From Sabulicella rubraurantiaca (GTDB lineage: Bacteria > Pseudomonadota > Alphaproteobacteria > Acetobacterales > Acetobacteraceae): a DNA stretch of 64,000 bases. The position numbers were made by a program, and so were the translations under genes. This document shows, one piece after another, positions 54,244 through 63,378 of the stretch (its first letter is position 1; every line of letters starts with the position of its first letter). Below the pieces are notes generated by a model, which did no database searches, was not told the origin of the DNA, and worked only from the letters and a program-made list of their open reading frames with translations. The stretch spans positions 744,001 to 808,000 of the forward strand of contig NZ_JAFEUU010000001.1 of the NCBI RefSeq assembly GCF_017355885.1, read 5' to 3'.

Positions 54244-54769
54244 GATGCTCTTTGAGAACCATGGTGAGAATGCACTGCAGCCCGCTTACCTCTGCAATCG
54301 CCTCTCGCACGCATATCAGGCTTGCATTCTGACGCAGGCAACGGTCTCAACGGACTTGCCTCAGAGGACGCTCCGTCTTCCATTCGAAGTGAACTGGTAA
54401 AGCAGCAGCTTTCTCTCTCCGCCCCGAGTGGGATGCTCCCGCAGCGCGAGGACACCGGCGCTCTCGGTCAGCCGAACAACTCATCCTAAGGTTATGCGGT
54501 GTACGAGTGAGTACGACAGAAGCCGCAGCCAGTAAGCACCACGTCCTCGCGGCGCGGAAGAGCCGCGATCTTCAAGTCGGCGGGGCGCCGGCAACAGTCG
54601 AACCCGCATAGCATCTCGGCCGCGGGGCAACTGGTGAGGGTGGCCGTCGCATTGAGCGTCGACCCTGCTACCTAATGCTCGATCTTCAAGCCCGCAATGT
54701 TCTCTGGGTGCGCAGCATCACGTTGAAGGCTGCTGTTGCGGCGCATGGGACGACGAAGCTGCTTTGAGG
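54244..54769. other. Noncoding stretch
   Basis: About 525 bp between the terminator and the convergent gene ending at 54770. No gene, tRNA or clear repeat of the tRNA-Gln end was seen. It is a possible place for the lost right boundary of the island. Confidence 0.4.
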
Positions 54770-55621
54770 TCACCCGATCTCGTGAGGAGTGCCGCTCCAG
54801 ATTTCCGAGAGCGCGAGTGAGCGACGCGTCAGCCCCTGCTCGGCGCACCAGCGTGCGGCGAGGCTGAGGGCAGGCGCCAGCGCGGCGCGCGTCGTCACGT
54901 TGGCGCCGCTTGCATTGAAGAGGTTCAGCAGGCGCATCAGCTCGGGCGCGCGATCCCGCGCCACGTCGCTCCGGGCGATCAGCAGGTGGTTCACTGGCAC
55001 AAAGCCATGCCGGGCCCGGAAAGCCTCGCTGGCGTCCACCGGCTCAGGGAAGACAGTGCGGAAACCCGGTGGCGCCTCGCTTCCGAAGATGGCTGCATCC
55101 AGGGTGCCCTCGCGCAGCATGCCCTCCAGCGTCGCGCCCGCGGCAGCGCGTTCGCACCACGGCGGGTCGCGGAAGTCGGCGACGTGAGCTTCCTCGAAAG
55201 TCGTCCAGCGCACCTGTTCGGGCGGGACACTATGGCTCTCGGCGAGAATGCCACGCAGCCACATGCCGGTGGTCTGGCTGTAGGCGCGCACGCCGACGCG
55301 GGCCCCACGCAATTGATGCGGGCCGCGTAAGGGCGAATCCTCGCGACAGAGAAGCGACCCCTCCTGCGCACGGGCGGCCAGCACGCAGGGCAGCAGCACC
55401 AGCGGCCTGCCAGCTTCCTTCGCCATCAGAAAGGTGGCGATCGCCATTTCAGAGACGGGCCAACGGCCCTCGCGCACCATCGCTGGGAAGGCGCCCGTGA
55501 TTGCCGGGATCGCTGGCAGCTCCAAAGGCAATGCCGGATCCGAGACCGCGCCGGTAAACAGCGCCTCCGTGCGTGGCGTACGGCCGATCGCGACGGCCAG
55601 CGCTGTCCCAGCTTCAGTCAC
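54770..55621 (-). CDS. 4,5-dihydroxyphthalate decarboxylase-like binding-fold protein
   Basis: 283 residues, periplasmic-binding-protein fold without a signal peptide. It resembles the 4,5-dihydroxyphthalate decarboxylase/NMT1-like group: LAVAIGRTPRTEALFTGAV, WPVSEMAIATFLMAKEAGRPLVLLPCVLAARA, LRGARVGVRAYSQTTGMWLRGILAESH. In the founding enzyme this fold decarboxylates an aromatic diacid; many relatives have unknown activity. It stands alone, 422 nt from the next gene. Confidence 0.75.
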   Translation of the reverse strand: MTEAGTALAVAIGRTPRTEALFTGAVSDPALPLELPAIPAITGAFPAMVREGRWPVSEMAIATFLMAKEAGRPLVLLPCVLAARAQEGSLLCREDSPLRGPHQLRGARVGVRAYSQTTGMWLRGILAESHSVPPEQVRWTTFEEAHVADFRDPPWCERAAAGATLEGMLREGTLDAAIFGSEAPPGFRTVFPEPVDASEAFRARHGFVPVNHLLIARSDVARDRAPELMRLLNLFNASGANVTTRAALAPALSLAARWCAEQGLTRRSLALSEIWSGTPHEIG

Positions 55622-56043
55622 CGGCGGACTCCCGAGGTAGGCTTTTGTGGGTCGGGGCGTCGCGCACCGCAGATATCGAGGTCGCTGCGCCGAGGGAGCG
55701 AAGGGAGCAGCCGCCTCGAGCGCACCGGGGGCAGTTCGTACTCACCACCACATGCGCGAACATCGGCTGGCAGCCTTCGCCCCGCTGATGATTTAACCGT
55801 TGCTGCGAGCGGATCCTGCGCCCCGCTGGGCGGCATGGGCTCGGCACTCGCATGGCTGCCCCGGGCAGCCCTTCGCTCGGTGGCGGAACGCCAGCAGGAT
55901 CAAACCGGCGGGATGTCCATTGGCACACCGGGCCTACAGTTGCGCGGCCTGGACCGGCGCGGCTGGCACAGGAACTCGGGACCCGGAGGCAGAAGCGAGG
56001 AGGCTTCATCTCGTTATTCTCGCACGGAGTCCAGTTGCATGCG
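55622..56043. other. Noncoding stretch
   Basis: About 420 bp upstream of the gene ending at 54770 and downstream of the hydrolase ending at 56044. Overlapping frames occur on both strands, but none has a protein-like composition or a ribosome site. Probably promoter DNA plus decayed sequence. Confidence 0.35.
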
Positions 56044-57318
56044 TCAGCGGCTCGCCGCACCCACCGTCCAGGCCATCAGGACACGGCATGCCGCCTCGAA
56101 ATCCTCCGGCCTCATGGCTTCGTCCGGATTGTGGCTGCCGTTCTGGCTGCGAACGAAGAGCATCCCAGCCGGAATTCCGGCCGCGACGAAGCTCTGAGCG
56201 TCGTGCCCACCACCACTGGCCATACGGCGAAAGGGCACAGCCGCGTCATCTGCCGCCTGCGCCAGTGCCTCCACGATCGCCGGGTCCATCGGCACAGGTT
56301 CGCGCGCTTGCTCTGGTCCCAGTTCAAAGCGGACACCACGCTGCGCCTCGATCGCGGCGACGAGGGCATGCAGATCTCGATACAAGGCATCGAGCGCGGC
56401 CTGCTGCCCACTCCGCACGTCCAGCTTGAAGGCAACCTCGCCCGGCACCTTGCCAAAGGCAGCTTGTGGACCGGTCTCAAAGACGCAGAAGGTCATGACC
56501 AGGTCATGTCCTTCTGCCTCGAGGCGGATCCATGATTGTTCCAGCCGGTACGCGAGTTCCGCCGCTGCGAGAACGGCGTCACGGCGATGGCGGCGGGGGG
56601 TGGTGCCGGAGTGATTGTACTCACCCACCACCCGCGCAAAGCGATGGCGCCGATTGCCAGGAAGGCCGAAGACGATGCCAACCGGCCGGTCCTCCTCTTC
56701 AAGCACCAGGCCTTGTTCGATGTGCAGCTCGACATAGGCCTGGACATTGTCGGGCCCGAGCTCGCGCTGGCCGGACCGGCACCAGTCCGGGTCGAAGCCC
56801 GACTGGCGCATGGCCTCCTCCAACGTCAGAGCCCCATCCATTCGGCGCGTTGCCAGGGCGTCCGGCTGCATCAGGCCGAGCGCGGCGCGGCTGCCGGGAA
56901 AGGGGGTCGGGAACCAAGCGCCTCCCTCCTCCGAGCGGATCGCCATCACTTCGATGTCGCGTCCCGGCAGGAAGCCGGCCTTTCGCAGCCCCACCACCAC
57001 TGCGAGCCCCGCCGCGACACCCGCGGCCCCATCATAGTCGCCGCCCTGTCGTACGGAATCGAGGTGGCTGCCGATGACCAGGCGCTTCGCGGATGGATCC
57101 GCACCGGGCAGCGTCATGTACAGGTTGCCCGCCGGATCCACGCGGGTCCGCAGCCCCTCGCACTCCGCCGCCGCACGAACGATGTCGTGCGCCTTTTGCT
57201 CCCCCGGGCCGTATCCTTCCCGCGTCACGCCACCCATCGGGTCCCGCGTCGCGTCATGGATGGCTGAGAGCAATGCAAGCGCCAAGCCGGTGTCGGGCGG
57301 TGGCTGATTGGAGATCAC
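56044..57318 (-). CDS. Zn-dependent amidohydrolase (N-carbamoyl-amino-acid hydrolase type)
   Basis: 424 residues of the M20-like hydantoinase/carbamoylase family. Zinc-site pattern: RLVIGSHLDSVRQGGDYDGAAGV, AIRSEEGGAWFPTPFPGSRAALG, ELHIEQGLVLEEEDRPVGIV, and GGGHDAQSFVAAGIPAGMLFVRSQNGSHNPDEAM with the family's distal ligands. It hydrolyses N-carbamoyl or similar amides in the cytoplasm. It lies 40 nt downstream of the Bug gene on the same strand, so uptake and hydrolysis are linked. Confidence 0.92.
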   Translation of the reverse strand: MISNQPPPDTGLALALLSAIHDATRDPMGGVTREGYGPGEQKAHDIVRAAAECEGLRTRVDPAGNLYMTLPGADPSAKRLVIGSHLDSVRQGGDYDGAAGVAAGLAVVVGLRKAGFLPGRDIEVMAIRSEEGGAWFPTPFPGSRAALGLMQPDALATRRMDGALTLEEAMRQSGFDPDWCRSGQRELGPDNVQAYVELHIEQGLVLEEEDRPVGIVFGLPGNRRHRFARVVGEYNHSGTTPRRHRRDAVLAAAELAYRLEQSWIRLEAEGHDLVMTFCVFETGPQAAFGKVPGEVAFKLDVRSGQQAALDALYRDLHALVAAIEAQRGVRFELGPEQAREPVPMDPAIVEALAQAADDAAVPFRRMASGGGHDAQSFVAAGIPAGMLFVRSQNGSHNPDEAMRPEDFEAACRVLMAWTVGAASR

Positions 57319-57358
57319 GCGAATACCCCCGTGTGGTTCGCTGGCCGGAATGAGGCGG

Positions 57359-58369
57359 CTAATCCAGCTTCACGCCGGAAGACTGCACGATGCGCTGCCA
57401 CCGTGGCGTATCGTCCCGGATCAGCTTCGCCAGGCTCTCCGGTGCCTCACTGAGCACCGTGCGGAAGCCAAGCGGCCGCAGTCGCTCCGTGAGGTCCGAC
57501 TGGGTCGCTATGATCCGGATGGCCTCCGCCAGACGCGCGATGACCGGCGCTGGCGTGCCGGCGGGCGCCATCACGGCATTCCACGTGTCCACGTCCAGGT
57601 CGCCCAGCCCGATATCCGCGAACTCGGCCATGCCCGGAACATCCGGGACGAAGAACTGACGGGCGCGTGTGCTGACGGCCAGCGGCTTCACCGCGCCGCG
57701 TTCGACCAAAGGCATCAGAGCCGGCGGAGAATCGAACATCATGTCGACCCGGCCGGCGACGAGATCATTGATGGCTGGCCCACCTCCGCGATACGGCACA
57801 TGGAGGATCCTGACCCCGGCGGCCTCGTTGACCGCCGTAATGACAAGATGGCTGGAGGTCCCGACGCCTGACGACGCCATGCTCACGCCCTCTGGGTTGG
57901 CCTTCGCCCATGCAATCAGCGCACGAAAATCAGTCCATCCGCGCTGCGCCGCCGTCTGGGCGTTGACCACGCAGAGCCGCGCCCCGTCCGAGATCTGTGT
58001 CACAGGCGCGAGATCCGCCTGAGGGTCGAATGGGAGGCGATTATAGAGGAACTGCGCGGCGCACAGCACCGCAACGCCTACGATGCCGATCGTCGTTCCA
58101 TCGGGTGCCGCCTTGGCGATCGCGTCGCCCCCGATGATACCCCCGGCTCCACTTCGATTTTCAACGACCACCGACTGGCCGAGCACGGGCGGCAAGCGAT
58201 CCGCGAGCAGGCGGCCCAATATGTCGATCGCACCGCCGGGTGGAAACGGCACGATGAGGCGGATCGGGCGGCCGGCAGCGATCGGCTGCGCATTGGACCG
58301 CGCGGAGGAAATCCCTGCCAGCAAGGTGCCGACCAAGGCTGCACGACGCCCTTGCCGAAGAGACTTCAC
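57359..58369 (-). CDS. Bug family (TTT) periplasmic solute-binding protein
   Basis: 336 residues. Signal peptide RRAALVGTLLAGISSARSNAQ, then RPIRLIVPFPPGGAIDILGR, VVVENRSGAGGIIGG, VSMASSGVGTSSH and ILHVPYRGGGPAINDLVAG. It is first in a two-gene unit with the carbamoylase-type hydrolase, which suggests its ligand is an amide or carbamoyl compound. Third Bug protein of the window. Confidence 0.93.
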   Translation of the reverse strand: MKSLRQGRRAALVGTLLAGISSARSNAQPIAAGRPIRLIVPFPPGGAIDILGRLLADRLPPVLGQSVVVENRSGAGGIIGGDAIAKAAPDGTTIGIVGVAVLCAAQFLYNRLPFDPQADLAPVTQISDGARLCVVNAQTAAQRGWTDFRALIAWAKANPEGVSMASSGVGTSSHLVITAVNEAAGVRILHVPYRGGGPAINDLVAGRVDMMFDSPPALMPLVERGAVKPLAVSTRARQFFVPDVPGMAEFADIGLGDLDVDTWNAVMAPAGTPAPVIARLAEAIRIIATQSDLTERLRPLGFRTVLSEAPESLAKLIRDDTPRWQRIVQSSGVKLD

Positions 58370-58573
58370 TTTGCCGGTCCTCCGTCGCTTCCGCCCCGCA
58401 CGTTAGGGGCGGGACAGGCCGGAGCCAACCGGCTCGCTGATGGCCGATACGTCAAACTGCCTCAATGCTTATTCCGCTTCCCCTCACCAAGTTAGGTGGC
58501 ATCCAGATCGCCGCTCCCGTCGGCAGGGACGTAGAGCACCTAGCAGAACCGGGTGATGTGCGTTGGGGCTTTC

Positions 58574-58790
58574 ATGGCGAAGCGCCTCTTATCCAATGAT
58601 CGATGGGCGGCGGTGGAGCCGTTGCTGCCGCCCGAGCGGGCCAAGCCGAAGGGCAGCCGCCGCGCGTGGCCAATTGGGGCGGCACTGATGGGCATCCTGC
58701 TCGTGCTGAAAACGGGCATGGCGTGGGAGCATGTGCCCGTCGGGATGGGCTGCAGGTCTGGATCGTCTGGCCTCCTACGACGGCCGCAAC
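58574..58790 (+). pseudogene. IS5-family transposase, N-terminal fragment
   Basis: The frame starts MAKRLLSNDRWAAVEPLLPPE and continues GILLVLKTGMAWEHVPVGMGC, the N-terminal domain of IS5-type transposases (the GxPWEDLPxxxG region). Homology fades after about 58790, although the frame runs on to 58867. The catalytic part is absent here; a C-terminal piece lies at 60581-60727 in the same orientation. Confidence 0.75.
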
Positions 58791-58891
58791 TTTCCGTCCT
58801 CTGGTGCCCCTTAGCGGCCGCTCCGGCCCTGCAAGCGGAAGCGACACTAACAGCATCGAGGACCTGAGGACGGGGAGGACCGAACCTCTTC

Positions 58892-60591
58892 TCAGCGCCG
58901 GCGAGACGTCGAGGTCTGGCGCTTGGGGGCCGTCTTGTTAGCTGCCCCTGTCGCCTTCCTCGACGCGGCGGCCTCCCTTGTCTCCCTTCTCGTCGTCGCT
59001 GTCTTTGCTGTGCCCCGCTTCGCTGTCGCGCTCCTCGCCGACGTTTTCTTCGTCGCAGCGGCCTTTACCGTGGACCTCTTTGCCGTGGTGGTTTTGGCCG
59101 CCCTCTTCTTTGTCGCGGCTCCCGTCCTCGCTGTCGCGGATTTGGCCGTCGCCCGCTTCGCCGTGGCGCTCCGCGCCGTGCCAGTCCGGGCCGTGGCGGC
59201 CGCGGCGGTGGACGTTCTCGTTGTGCCCGTCTTCGCCGTGGCCCTCCTGGCGGGAGCCTTCTTTGCCGTTCTGACGGTCACCCCTTCCCGCAGCACGCCG
59301 GCTCTCGGGCGGGTCGGCGCCTTGCCCAGCCCTAGCCCTCGTCCTGGCGCCGGTGAACCGCACGTCCAGAGTGACGACCCCGCCCTCGTCGATGCTGATG
59401 TTTCGGAGCGAAATCCCGGACCGCTTGGTCCCGAAGGAGGTCGAAGTCGCCCCCAGGTCGCCGAGCGTGGTTCGCCCAGTGCTGCCGGGAAAGGGGTCCC
59501 CGTCATCGCCCTGGTCGACGTCGCTCGGGTTGTTCAGGTTGTTCTGGCCATCCGCCTGGATCAGGGACAGCCCGGGCATCTCCGGACCGGTCTGCTCTTT
59601 CGGTTCGTCGACCTTCCAGACGAGAAGGCCCTCCCCGGGCAGATGGCTGTCGAACCCGGCCCGAATGCGCGACTCCAGCAGGAGATACTGCTTCGCCTTG
59701 AAGGCGGGGCTCACCAGCTTGTAGACGCGGCCGGTCGTCGCCGTGTAGGGCCGGATGCGCAGGCCCTTGGTCTTGGTGACGGTCGTGACCGGAACCCAGC
59801 CGTGCTGGATCTTATGCAAGGCCGCCGGATGCGCAGGCTTCAGCTCGCCCCCGTTGTAGGAGCCGCTGGCCATAAGGTCCCAGTCTCCCGTGCCGTCCCA
59901 GCTCGTGCCGTCCTCGCTGTAGTTGGGGTCGTAGAAATCCTGCCACTGAAAGGCCAAGTGACCCAACTCGTGGGCGCAGACTCCCAATTTGCAGTCCTGG
60001 GGGACCGTCAGGTAGATCGTCGCCCAAAGGTCATTCGAAACCTGAACGGGATTCCTCAAGTTCCATTTGTGCGACCAGATGTGCTGGCCCTGCAGCTGCC
60101 GCGCTTGTTTCTCGGCTCCGCGCCCTGAATGCACAATGAAGAGCGCCGTGATGATCCCTTTCTGAAAGGTATCCAGCGAGGCGTCGAACTGGACGCTCTT
60201 CTCCAGCGCCGCCTTCACGGCATCCTCCGCCATCCGTGGGGCATTGTTGGGGTAGCTCTTCCACTGCGTGCCGGACTCGCCGTTGGTGTAGTACGAATAG
60301 GGCTGAGGCAGGCGGATCCAGTCGGAGACGGTGCCGACCAATCCACCTTTCCGAGGCTCACCTCCTGAAAGTAGTCCCGCATGCTTCCCGTGGGATGGAT
60401 GCCTCGCGAGAGAGCAGATCTTCGAATTGTTCTTTGGGCCTGATGCCGGGTCTGTCGTCGAAATCGACGAGACGCACCTTGACCTGAACCTCGCCGATGA
60501 CCGGCTGCGAGGGGATGGCCATGCGGCCGCCAAGCGGCCGGGGTGTCGGTGGCCGGCGCGGTGCGCTGGCTGCGGGCCTGGATGACGCCAC
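58892..60591 (-). pseudogene. Frameshifted M6 (immune inhibitor A-like) metalloprotease
   Basis: The main frame (60340 to about 59300) encodes an M6 peptidase: VSDWIRLPQPYSYYTNGE, the zinc site HELGHLAFQWQDFYD, and GTGDWDLMASGSYNGG. N-terminal parts sit in the two other frames: VKVRLVDFDDRPG (60470-60510), then GSMRDYFQEVSLGKVD (60350-60395). At least two frameshifts are therefore needed within 100 bp. A third near 59300 would join a Lys/Ala/Thr-rich tail (TAKRATAKSATARTG) ending at 58892 that resembles histone H1. No signal peptide is left. It lies between two IS5 fragments. A decayed gene is likelier than sequencing error. Confidence 0.7.
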
Positions 60592-60727
60592 GCGTCACAG
60601 GCTGCGCAACGTCATCGAGCGCACCTTCTGTCGCATCAAGGATTTCGGCGGCATCGCCACCCGCTGCGACAAGACAGCAAGCGACTTCTTCGCCGCCATC
60701 TGCCTCATCACAGCCATCACTTATTGA
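60581..60727 (+). pseudogene. IS5-family transposase, C-terminal fragment
   Basis: The frame reads RHRLRNVIERTFCRIKDFGGIATRCDKTASDFFAAICLITAITY, the conserved end of IS5-type transposases (RN-x-IER-x-F-x-x-(L/I)K-x-x-x-x-IATR), with the catalytic Glu in VIER. The central third of the transposase is missing; the M6 remnant lies in its place. Confidence 0.75.
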
Positions 60728-60774
60728 GCGTGATTGAGTCCACGCCCTAGGCCGAACACATAGTGCGCGAGTTC

Positions 60775-61425
60775 CTAACGACTTGCAGCTGTCGTTTCAC
60801 CCGACCCGCCTCCTCCAGAGCTGCCCGCGCGCTGCCCGCCTGCCTCCGTCGCTGCTCGCGCAGGCGGGACGGTCCCGCTCAACACAGGCGCGACCGTTAC
60901 CGCTGGCCGAGACGCCGCCGCCCGTAGTGCCGGCATCTCGGCCTTAATGATGCGCTCCACCGGCGGGAGGAGATCGCGCATCAACTGAATGTAGGTCCGC
61001 TCATCAATCACCCGCTGCATGAACATGGCGCAATACTGGAAGGCCTGATCGCGCGCGAGCTGGAGTCCCTGCGATCGATAAAGCATCGGCGTCGCCGCCG
61101 TCGCGAAGGTGCGAGAGGCCTCTGTGCCAAAGGACGCTCTGTTGGCCCCGCCTGCTTGCACCGAGGCCGCCACCGCATTGGCATAGGCCTCCACGGCATC
61201 GGCTGGTGGTTCGGGACAAACCCGAACTTGCTGCGCCCTTGGCATCTGAACCAGCACCGTCCGGCGCCCTGCACTGCTGGATAACATACCGTACAGCGGC
61301 TCGCCGGACCGCTCGCTAACATAGTCCTCGAGAACCGGGTTTGTTGCACGGTCGGTGAAATATCGATTGCCGCAGCCCATTAACGTCAACAGCGCCATGG
61401 CTGCCAGTGGTCCTATGCCCCGCAT
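60775..61425 (-). CDS. Putative lipoprotein
   Basis: 216 residues. A lipobox (LLTLMGC) at residues 12-18 predicts lipid attachment. The body is helical with no family match (YTTA-like FATAATPMLYRSQGLQLARDQAFQYC, VIDERTYIQLMRDLLPPVERIIKAEM); the last 45 residues are low-complexity Ser/Gly/Ala. It is downstream of the DUF2235 gene on the same strand, with a 402-nt gap, and may belong to that group. Confidence 0.72.
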   Translation of the reverse strand: MRGIGPLAAMALLTLMGCGNRYFTDRATNPVLEDYVSERSGEPLYGMLSSSAGRRTVLVQMPRAQQVRVCPEPPADAVEAYANAVAASVQAGGANRASFGTEASRTFATAATPMLYRSQGLQLARDQAFQYCAMFMQRVIDERTYIQLMRDLLPPVERIIKAEMPALRAAASRPAVTVAPVLSGTVPPARAATEAGGQRAGSSGGGGSGETTAASR

Positions 61426-61827
61426 TTCGCGTTCCCCCTTTGAAGTTCTGTCCCCCCAACCGTGTTTTTCAGTCTCGGATGGCGGTATGTCGGAGGGAGA
61501 CTGGCCTCGCTTTATTCTAGCACTTGCTACATGCCGGCCGGGCGATTAGCCGCCTCAGCGCCCTTAACTCCCACTTCCCATTACAGGCGGTTCTTCTTTC
61601 ACGGCCCGTCTCCTGTGCGCATGCGAAGCGCTGGCCAGCCCGGCGCAACCCTTGATCATCCTGCACAGCGCGAGGCGGGCCACCCTGCCTCAAACGAACA
61701 TCTGGTCTATGCGGGCCTAGAGGGTTGTACCTTGCTTTCACCCAGTCCTTGCACTTGCTCCGCCCTAAGCGAGAAAAGCGCACGCGCTGACTCAGACGCA
61801 CCTAGCTCGTGTGCCTCACTGCTTCAT
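61426..61827. other. Noncoding stretch
   Basis: About 400 bp between the lipoprotein and the DUF2235 gene, less GC-rich than its surroundings. A plus-strand frame here has no protein-like character. It probably carries the lipoprotein promoter. Confidence 0.35.
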
Positions 61828-63282
61828 TCAAAATCCCGCCGCTTGAAGCCTCTGTCGTGCTGCGTCGAGGCACCGCAGTGCCGCCTTGCGCCCCGCGGGC
61901 GCGGCGGGGTCGAACTGCTCCCCTGACCAATCGACTATTGGAATGGGGTGCTCTGCCCTGTTGCTATCTGAGTTCGCGCCGTAGGTAGTGCCAATAGCTT
62001 CCAACACGGCAAGCAGCGACGGTGGCGCATAGATGGCCGTTCGGCCCTCGATGGCTACCTCCCGACCAAGCCGCTCAAGAGCTGACACGTGTATCATCTC
62101 ACCTGCGGGCACTACATGCCGCTCGCGGCCGAGGTTGACCTCCCACCACCCGACGGGAACTGGGACATTGGCGATCGACCGGCGCGCGCGCCGCTGCAGG
62201 GCGTAGAACCCGGTGCGCGGTTCGTGTTGCGGCGCCAGTGCGGCCGCCTCTCCCGAGCGGCTGCCGTCAGCTCCGTGGGGAAGATCGTCCGTGTCGCAGG
62301 GAAAGCCCGGGCAGTGTACCCGAATCCGGCGCAGCATCCAATCGAGGGACAAATCGTCGAGCTCTGGCTCCTGGTCGCGCCGGCTTTCCAGGTCCTCGTA
62401 GCCGCCACCGACGTCCGAGTGAGCGCCGGGAAACCAGACCTGCTCAGCGACCGAGCTTAGCTGCTTAAACTTGTGCTGGCGCCAAACCGCGGCCTCAAAC
62501 GGGATGCGATGCTCGTCAATAGCGACCGCGTGCAGGTTCACTCGACTGACTGATGGCATCTCGACGTTGTGGAATTGATACTTTAGGACATTGCGGCGCC
62601 GCAGCAACTCGAGCGGTACGCCAAGCGCACCCACGGTGTCGAAGACGGCGATGCACTCGATTTGGAAGGTGTCGCGGTCGTGCACATGTCCACCCAGCGC
62701 GTGCCAAACGCCGGGCGAACGGTCGTCAGGCGGAGTCCGGTAGTAGGACCACGCTAAGGCCTCTCGCTCAGGTGTGCAGTGCTGGCGAGTGAGGAGACCT
62801 GCGGCAGCCAAGTAGCCGACCAGGGAACGGGCCGTATAGGCGCCGCGGGAGAAGCCAAAGACATAAATTTCATCACCGGGCTCGTAATGGAAGGAAAGAA
62901 ATTTGTACGCGCGACGTACGTTCGCATCGAGGCCGAGTCCAAAGCCACCCCCCCTAAAACGGTCAAGCCCGAACCTCGTGCCCACTCCGGGCTGGTAGTA
63001 GACGAGGTGCTTCCAGTCGTCCCGACCCGAAGCGGCCGCGGGTATTGCTGCAGGCGCGTGGCTAACGACGCTCTCGCCGTCGTCCGTTGGTCCCGGTCTG
63101 CCGGCACCTGCGCGCAGCGGTGTCGCGTGCCTAGCTAGATAGCGCGAGACGATCTCGCGGATGCGTACAATGTTGGTGTCACGTGGGTTGAAAGCCGCGT
63201 CCTGCCAAGTTCCATCGAGCAGCAGGATAATTCGACGCCTGCTTGTCGTGGGAGTCCCTTCGCTCTTTCTTCCACTTGCCAT
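61828..63282 (-). CDS. DUF2235 (T6SS phospholipase-like) protein
   Basis: 484 residues. N-terminal IILLLDGTWQDAAFN and NIVRIREIV open the DUF2235 alpha/beta-hydrolase fold. The nucleophile is in FGFSRGAYTARSLVGYL, with Asp in VFDTVGALGVP and His in WFPGAHSDVGGGYED, the usual DUF2235 Ser-Asp-His set. Characterised members include type VI secretion phospholipase effectors (Tle1), but no T6SS genes are in view. The ATG with GGGAGAA is preferred over a TTG 15 nt earlier. It lies 96 nt after a peptidoglycan-amidase-like gene. Confidence 0.85.
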   Translation of the reverse strand: MASGRKSEGTPTTSRRRIILLLDGTWQDAAFNPRDTNIVRIREIVSRYLARHATPLRAGAGRPGPTDDGESVVSHAPAAIPAAASGRDDWKHLVYYQPGVGTRFGLDRFRGGGFGLGLDANVRRAYKFLSFHYEPGDEIYVFGFSRGAYTARSLVGYLAAAGLLTRQHCTPEREALAWSYYRTPPDDRSPGVWHALGGHVHDRDTFQIECIAVFDTVGALGVPLELLRRRNVLKYQFHNVEMPSVSRVNLHAVAIDEHRIPFEAAVWRQHKFKQLSSVAEQVWFPGAHSDVGGGYEDLESRRDQEPELDDLSLDWMLRRIRVHCPGFPCDTDDLPHGADGSRSGEAAALAPQHEPRTGFYALQRRARRSIANVPVPVGWWEVNLGRERHVVPAGEMIHVSALERLGREVAIEGRTAIYAPPSLLAVLEAIGTTYGANSDSNRAEHPIPIVDWSGEQFDPAAPAGRKAALRCLDAARQRLQAAGF

Positions 63283-63378
63283 AGACACTTCTCCCAAGCC
63301 AGAGGCGCCGTAAAAATGCGTACACTCCGTAGGTCTTTACACGACAGCCTTGCTGAGCCCGTCCATTCCGCTTTTCCC

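Noticed and set aside
36845-54769. A direct-repeat attR copy of the tRNA-Gln 3' end
   Set aside because: Read through the island and right flank; only the 10-mer GGTTCGAATC recurs at 53109-53118, too short and without the acceptor sequence.
58923-60128. Plus-strand frame opposite the M6 remnant
   Set aside because: Hydrophobic Val/Ala-rich shadow of the Lys/Ala/Thr repeat tail; the zinc-site protein is on the minus strand.
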